35,444 nucleotides of DNA from the NCBI GenBank assembly GCA_050012355.1, contig JBEKHI010000026.1, positions 1-35,444 of the forward strand. Reading direction: 5' to 3'. Each line of letters starts with the position of its first letter. Positions within the stretch are counted from its first letter, which is position 1. The notes beneath the pieces are model-generated. The model was not told where the DNA came from. It worked only from the letters and a program-made list of their open reading frames with translations, and ran no database searches. Source of the DNA: JBEKHI01 sp050012355. GTDB taxonomy: Bacteria; Actinomycetota; Actinomycetes; Streptosporangiales; Streptosporangiaceae. The position numbers were made by a program, and so were the translations under genes. Shown here one piece after another: positions 1 through 6,396 of the stretch.

Positions 1-122
1 TCCCCGCCGCAGGTCACCAGCGGGTGCTCTCCGGCCGGTGCCCGGACGACGACGACTCGCGTGGCGCACACGGTGCTGGCGAGCTGCTCACCGGGCCGCA
101 GCGCCGGTCCTGCCGTGGTCAT
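1..122 (-). CDS. Partial conserved hypothetical protein (N-terminal 40 residues)
   Basis: The minus strand reads ATG at 122 with a good ribosome site (GAGAGGGG, about 8 nt upstream) and stays open to the window edge. The visible product begins MTTAGPALRPGEQLAS and continues through a CATRVVVVRAP segment to a TCGG motif. I recognise this as resembling a short actinobacterial protein found near acyl-CoA ligases, but cannot assign a function. Its upstream region carries a promoter segment shared with the aldehyde dehydrogenase operon at 31646, which ties it to the catabolic regulon. The 3' part lies outside the window, so length and any downstream partners are unknown. Confidence 0.6.
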   Translation of the reverse strand, partial: MTTAGPALRPGEQLASTVCATRVVVVRAPAGEHPLVTCGG

Positions 123-143
123 TGCACCACCCCTCTCTCTTTA

Positions 144-173
144 TGAAAACTACCTTCTCGTTATCAGAGAATC
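144..173 (-). promoter_or_regulatory. Type II operator/promoter segment upstream of the partial gene
   Basis: On the minus strand this holds ATTCTC-N7-GAGAAG, an inverted repeat with the same half-site word as the TGAGAAT operators but in the opposite arrangement (arms pointing apart, 7-nt spacer). The 30-nt segment matches 31665-31694 at 22 of 30 positions, at a similar distance from a minus-strand start codon. The spacer reads TGATAAC and could hold a -10 element. Regulatory function is inferred from conservation and position. Confidence 0.5.
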
Positions 174-358
174 AATGCTCCAGCCGCCAAGCCACATGGG
201 TGCGGCTCCGTGAAGTGAGTGACGTGGTGAGCCGCGGTCTCGCGAAGAGTTGCCGTCCCTGGGGACGCGTCGGCTGGTTACGAGGTTTCATCACCCGAGC
301 CGCGATAGGGCCGGGCGATAATCTGGTCGCGGCGTCTGTCATCTCGCTGGATATCCCC

Positions 359-423
359 TGCGGAGGGCTCTCCGCATCATGGTGGAAACCTGCCGTCGCC
401 GGCTGACGGCAGGTTTCCACCAT
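359..423. repeat. Tandem stem-loops, including a perfect 19-bp hairpin
   Basis: Two adjacent hairpins. The first pairs TGCGGAG (359-365) with CTCCGCA (370-376) around a 4-nt loop. The second pairs positions 379-397 with 405-423 perfectly over 19 bp around a 7-nt loop; its arm begins ATGGTGGAAACCTGCCG. There is no T-tract, so a classical intrinsic terminator is not supported. It lies between two divergent units, where a terminator is not expected. It could be a structured RNA, a protein-binding cruciform or a mobile-element end. Confidence 0.75.
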
Positions 424-747
424 AATCGCGCGGCCCTGCGATCATGACCCCAGCACCGCTTAGCGCATCCCGGCCCGAAAGTCACGCACCGGACCCGACA
501 CCGCAACTACATAGCCGACGCGTCCAAGAGCACCGGTACTGCAGCACCCACCGGGAACAGGCCAGCTGCCGGTACGAGGTCGCCGCGAGTCGCGAGAGAG
601 CCTGCGGGGGTGCGATTTCCTTTCGCTAATCAAGCGCGTCGAGTTCAGCTACGGCCGGGCGGCGGTTTTCTGGACCCGATGGGGTGACCGGCGGTCAAGA
701 ACAGCCAGCTGAGCGGCCGCGCCAACATTGACTCGCACTCGCCAACG
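424..747. other. Intergenic stretch with no supported gene
   Basis: This GC-rich stretch separates the hairpins from the amidohydrolase promoter. Short open frames here lack ribosome sites and recognisable protein features. One 20-nt piece around 540-565, read on the minus strand (GGTGGGTGCTGCAGTACC), resembles the arm of the inverted-repeat elements at 11582 and 24518, but no partner arm was found, so I do not call it an element. Nothing else is seen. Confidence 0.5.
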
Positions 748-764
748 TGAGAACGTTCGACTCA
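748..764. promoter_or_regulatory. Degenerate second operator (tandem copy)
   Basis: The sequence TGAGAACGTTCGACTCA matches the operator consensus TGAGAAT-N3-ATTCTCA well in the left arm (6 of 7) and at 4 of 7 in the right arm. Its centre is 21 bp, two helical turns, from that of the perfect site at 769-785, so a second dimer could bind on the same face of the DNA. Confidence 0.4.
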
Positions 765-768
765 TATA

Positions 769-785
769 TGAGAATTGAATTCTCA
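769..785. promoter_or_regulatory. Operator TGAGAAT-TGA-ATTCTCA
   Basis: A perfect 17-bp palindrome (14 of 14 arm positions) lying 28 bp before the amidohydrolase start codon and heading the five-gene plus-strand operon. The same word recurs at 7786, 15654, 22456, 23879 and 31769. Most likely the binding site of the TetR regulator encoded at the end of this operon (inference). Confidence 0.75.
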
Positions 786-813
786 CAGGTGCGATACGAG
801 GAGGCTCACGACG

Positions 814-2106
814 ATGGCCACCGCGGACCAGGCCACGCCGCTCACGATCAAGGCGGCCGGCATGCTCGACGTCGACAGCGGCCAGGTCGTGCGACCGGGA
901 GTTCTGCGGATCGAAGGGGACAGGATAGCGGCCGTCGGACGCGAGACGCAGAACCGCGACACCAACAGCCCCGACGCGCAGGGCCGCGACACCGACGGCG
1001 AGGTTCTCGACCTGGGCGAGCTGATCCTGCTGCCTGGCCTGATGGACATGGAAGTGAACCTGCTGATGGGCGGGCGTGGCGAGACCGGGGCGCTGTCCGG
1101 AGTGCAGGACGACCCAGCGATCCGGGTGCTGCGCGCGGTCGGCAACGCCCGCCGCACGCTGCGGGCCGGGTTCACCACGGTCAGGAACCTCGGCTTGTTC
1201 ATGAAGACCGGCGGATACCTGCTGGACGTCGCGCTCGGCAAGGCGATCGACGCCGGGTGGATCGACGGCCCCCGTATCGTCCCGGCCGGGCACGCGATCA
1301 CGCCCACCGGCGGGCACCTCGACCCGACGATGTTCAATGCGCTGGCGCCCGGCGTGCTGCCGCTCACCGTGGAAGAGGGCATCGCGGACGGGGTCGAGCA
1401 GGTACGCAAGGCCGTTCGCTACCAGATCAAGTACGGCGCCAAGCTCATCAAGGTCTGCGCCTCCGGCGGCGTCATGTCGCACACCGGACTGCCGGGCGCG
1501 CTGCACTATTCCGACGACGAGCTAAAAGCCATCACCGACGAGGCACACCGCCGCGGGCTGCGGGTCGCCGCGCACGCGCACGGCGCGGACGCGGTGCGAG
1601 CCGCCGTGCTGGCGGGCATCGACTGCATCGAGCACGCCTTCCTCGCCGATGAGGCGGCCTTCAAGCTGATGGCGAGACACGGCACCTTTCTCGTCGCCAC
1701 CACCTTCCTCACCGACGGCATGGACGTGTCGAAGGCCGCTCCGGAACTGCAAGCCAAGGCGGCCGAGATGTTCCCCCAGGCCAAGCGGTCCATCCGGATG
1801 GCGATCGAGGCCGGCGTCAAGATCGCGGTCGGCACCGACGCACCCGCGATACCGCACGGCAAGAACGCCAGCGAGCTGATCGCGCTGGTCGACCGGGGCA
1901 TGACGCCGGCCCAGGCGATTCGCGCGGCGACCGTGACCGCCGCCGAGCTGATCGCCATCCCAGACGCACCGACCGACCGGGGACGGCTGGCCGAGGGACT
2001 GCTCGCCGACATCATCGCCGTCCCCGGCGATCCGACTGAGGACATCACCGTCACGCGAGACGTGCGGTTCGTGATGAAGGGCGGGAACGTCTTTGTCAAC
2101 CGATGA
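814..2106 (+). CDS. Amidohydrolase family protein with altered metal site
   Basis: A 430-residue protein of the metal-dependent amidohydrolase superfamily (imidazolonepropionase / Xaa-Pro dipeptidase-like, PF01979 type), cytoplasmic, hydrolysing an unknown substrate. ATG at 814 has GAGGAGG 9 nt upstream and was preferred over the earlier ATG at 775, which lies inside the operator. Seen: an N-terminal composite beta domain, LIKV with a candidate carbamylated Lys213, HAHG at 254-257, IEH ending at His274, and GTDAP with Asp342. Odd: the first-strand HxH of the family, expected after PGLMD, reads MEVN (79-82), so two usual metal ligands are missing. It is first in an operon with a SnoaL-like protein and an acyl-CoA dehydrogenase pair, suggesting a hydrolytic or ring-opening step in the same pathway. 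Confidence 0.85.
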   Translation: MATADQATPLTIKAAGMLDVDSGQVVRPGVLRIEGDRIAAVGRETQNRDTNSPDAQGRDTDGEVLDLGELILLPGLMDMEVNLLMGGRGETGALSGVQDDPAIRVLRAVGNARRTLRAGFTTVRNLGLFMKTGGYLLDVALGKAIDAGWIDGPRIVPAGHAITPTGGHLDPTMFNALAPGVLPLTVEEGIADGVEQVRKAVRYQIKYGAKLIKVCASGGVMSHTGLPGALHYSDDELKAITDEAHRRGLRVAAHAHGADAVRAAVLAGIDCIEHAFLADEAAFKLMARHGTFLVATTFLTDGMDVSKAAPELQAKAAEMFPQAKRSIRMAIEAGVKIAVGTDAPAIPHGKNASELIALVDRGMTPAQAIRAATVTAAELIAIPDAPTDRGRLAEGLLADIIAVPGDPTEDITVTRDVRFVMKGGNVFVNR

Positions 2107-2497
2107 TGTCGTGGAGATCCAGCAGCTACTGGCGCGCTACGCGGTCACCATCACCCGTGGCGATATCGACGGGCTGCTCGCCGTCTTCACCCCCGACGGG
2201 ACCTATAGCGCGTTCGGCGAGGTCTATCCGCTCGAGGAGTTCCCCGCGCTGGTCGCGGCGGCACCCAAGGGCCTGTTCCTCACCGGCACCGCCGCGGTCG
2301 AGCTGGACGGCGACACCGCGGCGGGGACCCAGCCACTGGCGTTCATCGACCACGCGTCCCACCAGATGCGGATCGGCTATTACACCGATACGTACCAGCG
2401 CACCACCGATGGCTGGCGGCTGCGCACCCGCGCCATGACGTTCATCCGGCGCAACGGCGCGCACGACTCCGGGCGTCCGCATGCCTACAAACGCTGA
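2093..2497 (+). CDS. SnoaL-like / NTF2-fold protein
   Basis: A 134-residue protein with the small alpha+beta cone fold of SnoaL-like polyketide cyclases, hydroxysteroid isomerases and dehydratases. The start of the domain reads EIQQLLARYA followed by DIDGLLAVFTPDG, the usual opening of this family, and it ends with WRLRTRAMTFIRR. TTG at 2093 overlaps the amidohydrolase end by 14 nt and follows AAGGGCGGG; GTG at 2111 is an alternative. In steroid and terpenoid catabolic clusters such proteins act as isomerases, hydratases or accessory subunits. The exact reaction cannot be told from the fold. Cotranscription with its neighbours is strongly implied by the overlaps on both sides. Confidence 0.8.
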   Translation: MSTDDVVEIQQLLARYAVTITRGDIDGLLAVFTPDGTYSAFGEVYPLEEFPALVAAAPKGLFLTGTAAVELDGDTAAGTQPLAFIDHASHQMRIGYYTDTYQRTTDGWRLRTRAMTFIRRNGAHDSGRPHAYKR

Positions 2498-3581
2498 GTT
2501 CCGCGCCGACCTGTGTGCGTGGCTGGCCAGCAACGATCTCACCCCGGGCCCGGACCATAGCCTGGACGCCCAGGTAGCCCAGCTCGCCCGGGTCCGCCGG
2601 GCGCTGTTCGACGCGGGCTGGATGCGATACGGGTGGCCGGAGACGGTAGGCGGACTCGGCGGACCGGCCGCGCTGCGCGCCATCCTCGGCGAGGAGATCG
2701 CCACCCGCGACCTCGCCGAACCTGGGCTGTATTCCATGGTCGAGGTGCTCGCACCCACCATGATCTCGTTCGCCCCACCCGAACTGGCAGCGACGATGGT
2801 CCCGCGGCTGCTCGACGGCACCGAACAATGGTGCCAGGGCTTCTCCGAGCCCGGCTCCGGCAGCGACCTCGCGTCGCTGTCCACCAAGGCCACCCCGGGC
2901 GACGACAAAGCCTGGGTGATCACCGGACAGAAGGTCTGGACGAGCCTGGCCCAGTACGCCGCGCGCTGCGTGCTGCTCACCCGCACCGGACCGGGCCACA
3001 GCGGGATAACCGCCTTCTTCGTCGACATGGACTCCCCCGGCATCACCGTCCGGCCGCTGCGCACGATGCACGGCGTCGACGAGTTCGCCGAGGTCTTCTT
3101 CGACGAGGTCGTCGTGCCCGCCAACCGGATGCTCGGCGAGGCCGGTGACGGCTGGCGAATCGCGATGGACCTCCTGCCGTATGAGCGATCGACCTGCTTC
3201 TGGCACCGGATCGCCTGGCTGTACACCCGGCTGGACCGGCTGCTCTCCGAGACATCGGCACCCGACGACCGGGCCCTGGGTGAGGCCTGGCTGGCGTTGC
3301 ACACGGCGCGCTGCCGGTCACGCGTAACCCAGCGACGGCTCGCCGACGGCGAAACACTAGGCCCGGAGACCTCCGTGGACAAGGTGCTGCTCGCGACCGC
3401 GGAACAGCGCCTGTTCGACACCGCGCGCGACCTGCTGCCCGGGACGATCGAGCTCACCGAGTCACCATGGCGCACCGAGTACCTCTACTCGCGCGCGGCG
3501 ACCATCTACGGCGGCACCGCGGAGATCCAGCGCAACATCATCGCGCGCCGCCTGCTCGACCTCGGGAAGGAGCGACCGTGA
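2481..3581 (+). CDS. Acyl-CoA dehydrogenase subunit (large, FadE-like)
   Basis: A 366-residue flavoprotein that would introduce a 2,3-double bond into an acyl-CoA. Seen: the N-terminal helical domain, the middle-domain motif WCQGFSEPGSGSDLASL that contacts FAD and substrate, GQKVWTS, and the C-terminal YGGTAEIQRNIIARRLL. The position of the usual catalytic Glu before the C-terminal GT reads Gly, so the base must come from elsewhere or from the partner subunit. The next gene encodes a second, divergent dehydrogenase chain translated from a GTGA overlap, the arrangement known for alpha2beta2 FadE complexes acting on steroid side chains. The start overlaps the previous gene by 17 nt. Substrate is unknown. 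Confidence 0.9.
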   Translation: MPTNAEFRADLCAWLASNDLTPGPDHSLDAQVAQLARVRRALFDAGWMRYGWPETVGGLGGPAALRAILGEEIATRDLAEPGLYSMVEVLAPTMISFAPPELAATMVPRLLDGTEQWCQGFSEPGSGSDLASLSTKATPGDDKAWVITGQKVWTSLAQYAARCVLLTRTGPGHSGITAFFVDMDSPGITVRPLRTMHGVDEFAEVFFDEVVVPANRMLGEAGDGWRIAMDLLPYERSTCFWHRIAWLYTRLDRLLSETSAPDDRALGEAWLALHTARCRSRVTQRRLADGETLGPETSVDKVLLATAEQRLFDTARDLLPGTIELTESPWRTEYLYSRAATIYGGTAEIQRNIIARRLLDLGKERP

Positions 3582-4513
3582 CCGTCATCAGCCTGGACGA
3601 CACCGAACAGGAATTGCTCGCCGAGACGCTGCGCAAGACGATGCTCCGCGCGTCCGGTCAGGTCCTCGACACCGCGCTGGCCGAACTCGGCTGGGCCGAC
3701 CTGCTCGCCGCCCAGCCTCAGGTCGCGATCCCGCTCGTCTTCGGGCTGCTCGGCGAGACTGGGGCCCACGGGCCCCAGCTCAACGACGTGCTGCTGACCG
3801 CGATGGGCGAGCGCCCCGGCGGCACGCTGCCGCTGCCCTACGCGGGAGGCTCCTGGGTGGTGTGGGAGCGCGCGGACGTCACCGGCACCGCGCTGGATCC
3901 CGCGCTCCCGTTGCGTCCCGCCAGCGATGATGAGCCACCCCTGCCGCCGCCCGCCTTGACCGCTGGCCGCCTGGCGCTGGGCTGGTGGCTGACCGGCATC
4001 GGCCGGCTGATGCTTTCCTACGGCCGGACCCACGTGCTCAGCCGGGCGCAGTTCGGCCGCCCGCTCGCGTCGTTCCAGGCTGTCCGGCACCGGCTCGCCG
4101 AGACGCTGGTAGCCCTGGAGGGGGCGGAAGCAACGCTGGAAGCGTCCGCCGGCGCCGCCGACCGCGACACAGCCGCGTTGCTGGCCAAGGCCGCGGCCGG
4201 GCAGGCGGCGCTAACCGCCGCGCGGCACTGCCAGCAGGTACTCGGCGGCATCGGCTTCACGGCCGAGCATGATCTGCACCGGCAGATCCGGCGGGCGCTG
4301 GTGCTAGACGGGCTGCTAGGCAGCGCGCGGGACCTGACCTGCGAGGCGGGTAATCTGCTGAAACGGGAGGGGTTCACACAGCGCCTGGTGCACCTGTTAA
4401 CCGCGCTCGGCTCCCGGGATGCGAGAATGAGATACTTGGATCGCGGCTCCATGGCTTGCCGGAACCGTGCAGTAAGGTTCTATATATGGCGCAGGGAACG
4501 GAAGCAAGCGTGA
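3578..4513 (+). CDS. Acyl-CoA dehydrogenase subunit (small, FadE-like), with odd C-terminal tail
   Basis: A 311-residue acyl-CoA dehydrogenase homologue shorter than the canonical 380. GTG at 3578 forms a GTGA overlap with the preceding subunit and follows GGAAGGAG. Seen: the family signatures RAQFGRPLASFQAVRHRLAE and the C-terminal QVLGGIGFTAEHDLHRQIRR. It probably forms a hetero-oligomer with the upstream subunit. Odd: after LLKREGFTQRLVHLLTALGS the frame runs on for about 32 residues without family character, crossing an operator-like sequence (4422-4438) and entering the tetR gene. This looks like read-through of former intergenic DNA after loss of the original stop. Confidence 0.85.
   Translation: MTVISLDDTEQELLAETLRKTMLRASGQVLDTALAELGWADLLAAQPQVAIPLVFGLLGETGAHGPQLNDVLLTAMGERPGGTLPLPYAGGSWVVWERADVTGTALDPALPLRPASDDEPPLPPPALTAGRLALGWWLTGIGRLMLSYGRTHVLSRAQFGRPLASFQAVRHRLAETLVALEGAEATLEASAGAADRDTAALLAKAAAGQAALTAARHCQQVLGGIGFTAEHDLHRQIRRALVLDGLLGSARDLTCEAGNLLKREGFTQRLVHLLTALGSRDARMRYLDRGSMACRNRAVRFYIWRRERKQA
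4422..4438. promoter_or_regulatory. Degenerate operator upstream of tetR
   Basis: CGAGAAT-GAG-ATACTTG matches the regulon consensus TGAGAAT-N3-ATTCTCA at 10 of 14 arm positions, with the left arm 6 of 7. It sits inside the C-terminal tail of the dehydrogenase gene and about 50 bp before the tetR start, a suitable place for weak autoregulation. Binding is inference. Confidence 0.4.
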
Positions 4514-5163
4514 GCATTCTGAGCGATGAGCCTGCCTGGAAACAACGCGCCGTCGAGCGGTCCACCAAGGCGGCGAAGCTCCGGGCTGAGCGCCGGGTGC
4601 AGCGGTTCCTTGACGCGGCTCAGGCGATCATCACCGAGAAGGGCACGACCGACTTCACCGTGCAGGAGGTCGTCGACCGGGCTCGCCAGTCGCTGCGCAG
4701 CTTCTACCAGCACTTCGACGGCAAGCATGAGCTGCTGCTGGCGCTGTTCGAGGACGCGCTGCTGCGCGCGACCGAGCAGATCCGGGCAGCCGCGACCGGC
4801 CCCGCCGATCCCCTCGAAAGGCTGAAGGTCGCGGTCCAGCTGCTGTTCGAGCTGTCCCGCCCCGACCCGGCGGCCCAGCGTCCGCTGTTCACCGACTTCG
4901 CGCCGCAGCTCTTGCTGACCCATTCCGATGAGGTGCGGGCGGCCCACTCCCCGCTGCTCGCCCTGTTCGCCGAGCTGCTGACCGAGGTCGAGGCGGCCGG
5001 CGAACTCCGTTCCTCCACCAAGCCACGCCGGGCGGCCGCCCTGACGATGCAAACCGTCATGTTCATCGCCCAGTCCAACGGCGTCCCCCAAGAAGAGACC
5101 GGCAACCCGATAAGCGCCGACGAAGTCTGGGACTTCATAGCCCACGGCATCGCCGCGAACTAG
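4486..5163 (+). CDS. TetR-family transcriptional regulator (candidate regulon repressor)
   Basis: A 225-residue DNA-binding repressor. The N-terminal helix-turn-helix is clear (FLDAAQAIITEKG, then FTVQEVVDRA and SLRSFYQHFDGKHELLLALF), followed by an all-helical ligand domain. Start choice: ATG at 4486 follows AAGG by 8 nt; GTG at 4510, with GGAAG 5 nt upstream and a GTGA overlap with the previous gene, is an equal alternative giving 217 residues. It is the last gene of the operon headed by the operator at 769, and a degenerate copy of the same operator lies just upstream. It is the only TetR-type gene in the window, so it is the best candidate for binding the six TGAGAAT palindromes. The inducer is probably an acyl-CoA or pathway acid (inference). 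Confidence 0.9.
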   Translation: MAQGTEASVSILSDEPAWKQRAVERSTKAAKLRAERRVQRFLDAAQAIITEKGTTDFTVQEVVDRARQSLRSFYQHFDGKHELLLALFEDALLRATEQIRAAATGPADPLERLKVAVQLLFELSRPDPAAQRPLFTDFAPQLLLTHSDEVRAAHSPLLALFAELLTEVEAAGELRSSTKPRRAAALTMQTVMFIAQSNGVPQEETGNPISADEVWDFIAHGIAAN

Positions 5164-5184
5164 CCCCCGCCACACCGCACCCAA

Positions 5185-5241
5185 GGGCAGCGATGAGTCA
5201 TCGACGCCCATAGAGGGGCCCCGATGAGTCATCGATGCCCC
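5185..5241. terminator. Twin hairpins between convergent operons
   Basis: Two hairpins of the same design lie between convergent tetR and thiolase genes. Each has CGATGA-G-TCATCG as its upper stem (5191-5203 and 5222-5234), then a 2-by-2 internal bubble, then a GC clamp (GGGC/GCCC, GGGGC/GCCCC). They are near-copies at a 31-bp period. There is no T-run, as is common in actinomycetes. Further G/C-rich stem potential continues to about 5283. Most likely a bidirectional terminator. Confidence 0.6.
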
Positions 5242-5283
5242 TGCGGGGGGCAGGCCCCGTGGGGGGCACCCCTGTGGGGGCGG

Positions 5284-6396
5284 CTAGCGCGGGGCGACTT
5301 CTATGACGGTGGCGGAGCCCATGCCGCCGCCGGCGCACATGGCGGCTACCGCTATGCCGCCGCCACGGCGGCGTAGCTCGTGGATCAGGGTGACTAGCAT
5401 GCGGGCACCGGTGGCGGCTACCGGGTGACCGAGGGAACAGCCACTGCCGTTCAGGTTGACCAGCTCGGGGTTGATCCCGAGCAGCCGGATCGTGGCTACG
5501 CACATGGCGGCGAAGGCCTCGTTGATCTCCCACAGGTCTACATCGGACACCGACAGGCCCGCCCGGGCGAGTGCCTTCGGTATCGCCTTGAGCGGGGCGA
5601 GCCCGGTCTCGGCCGGGTCGACACCGACGGACGCCCAGGAGCGGACGGTGGCCAGCGCCGGCATCCCTAGCGAATCCGATGCCACCACCAGGGCGGCGGC
5701 GCCGTCGTTGGCACCGCAGGCGTTCCCGGCGGTGATGGAAAAGCCCTCGATCTCCGGGTGCAGCGGCTTGAGCGCCGCCAGCTTCTCCATCGAGGTGTTC
5801 CGGCGCGGGTGCTCGTCGACCGAGAACTCACCGTGCGGCGTCTTGACCGGGACGATCTCGTCGTCGAACAGGCCGTCGTCGATGGAGCGGATCGCGTTGC
5901 GGTGCGAGCGCAGCGCCCAGGCGTCCATCTCCTCACGGGTGACGCCCGCGCGGACCGCCGAGTTCCAGCCGACAGTTATCGACATGTCCCGGTTGGGGGC
6001 GTCCGGGCGGTCCGGGTGGGTGGGCGGCATCCAGTCCGATCTGCGGGTGGTCGAGGCCGAGTTGACACCCCCGGCGATCACGAGCTGGTCCATCCCGGCC
6101 CGGATGGACGCCGCGGCGCCCTGCACCGCCGCCTGACCGGCCGCGCAGTGCCGGTTGCTGGCCAGCCCGGGCACCTGCGGCAGCCCGGCCGTGATCGCGG
6201 CGTGCCGCGCGATCACTCCGCCGCCGTACAGGCCCTCGCCCAGGATCACGTCGTCGATCAGGTCCGCGTCGAGCCCGTCGGCGGCCGCGCGGACGATGAC
6301 GTCCGCCAGGTCGAACGCGCTCGTATCGCGCAGCGTCCCCTTGACCGCGGTCCCGATCGGGGTGCGCAACGCGGAAACGATGACCGCTTCAGGCAT
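5284..6396 (-). CDS. Thiolase (acetyl-CoA C-acyltransferase)
   Basis: A 370-residue degradative thiolase that would cleave a 3-oxoacyl-CoA with CoA to release acetyl- or propionyl-CoA. Catalytic residues are visible: the nucleophilic Cys84 in NRHCAAGQ, NEAFAA, the GHP histidine in GSGCSLGHPVAATG, and the second Cys in MCAGGGMG. It is somewhat shorter than the usual 390-400 residues. ATG at 6396 overlaps the upstream ligase gene by 8 nt, so the two form one minus-strand transcript driven from the operator at 7786. It would complete the beta-oxidation cycle with the dehydrogenase pairs, crotonase and SDR encoded nearby. Confidence 0.92.
   Translation of the reverse strand: MPEAVIVSALRTPIGTAVKGTLRDTSAFDLADVIVRAAADGLDADLIDDVILGEGLYGGGVIARHAAITAGLPQVPGLASNRHCAAGQAAVQGAAASIRAGMDQLVIAGGVNSASTTRRSDWMPPTHPDRPDAPNRDMSITVGWNSAVRAGVTREEMDAWALRSHRNAIRSIDDGLFDDEIVPVKTPHGEFSVDEHPRRNTSMEKLAALKPLHPEIEGFSITAGNACGANDGAAALVVASDSLGMPALATVRSWASVGVDPAETGLAPLKAIPKALARAGLSVSDVDLWEINEAFAAMCVATIRLLGINPELVNLNGSGCSLGHPVAATGARMLVTLIHELRRRGGGIAVAAMCAGGGMGSATVIEVAPR

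Noticed and set aside
38..406. 122-codon frame at the left edge
   Set aside because: Runs antisense through the partial gene, its promoter and the large hairpin; Arg/Trp-rich with no support.
379..423. 19-bp hairpin considered as an intrinsic terminator
   Set aside because: No T-run on either strand and no gene ends nearby; it lies between divergent genes, so I list it only as a repeat structure.
649..1506. Long open frame antisense to the amidohydrolase
   Set aside because: High-GC codon shadow: low-complexity Arg/Ala/Gly/His composition, no family motif, no ribosome site, and the plus-strand gene is clear.
2126..3475. 449-codon minus-strand frame opposite the dehydrogenase gene
   Set aside because: Shadow of the real plus-strand gene; Ser/Arg-rich with no recognisable domain.
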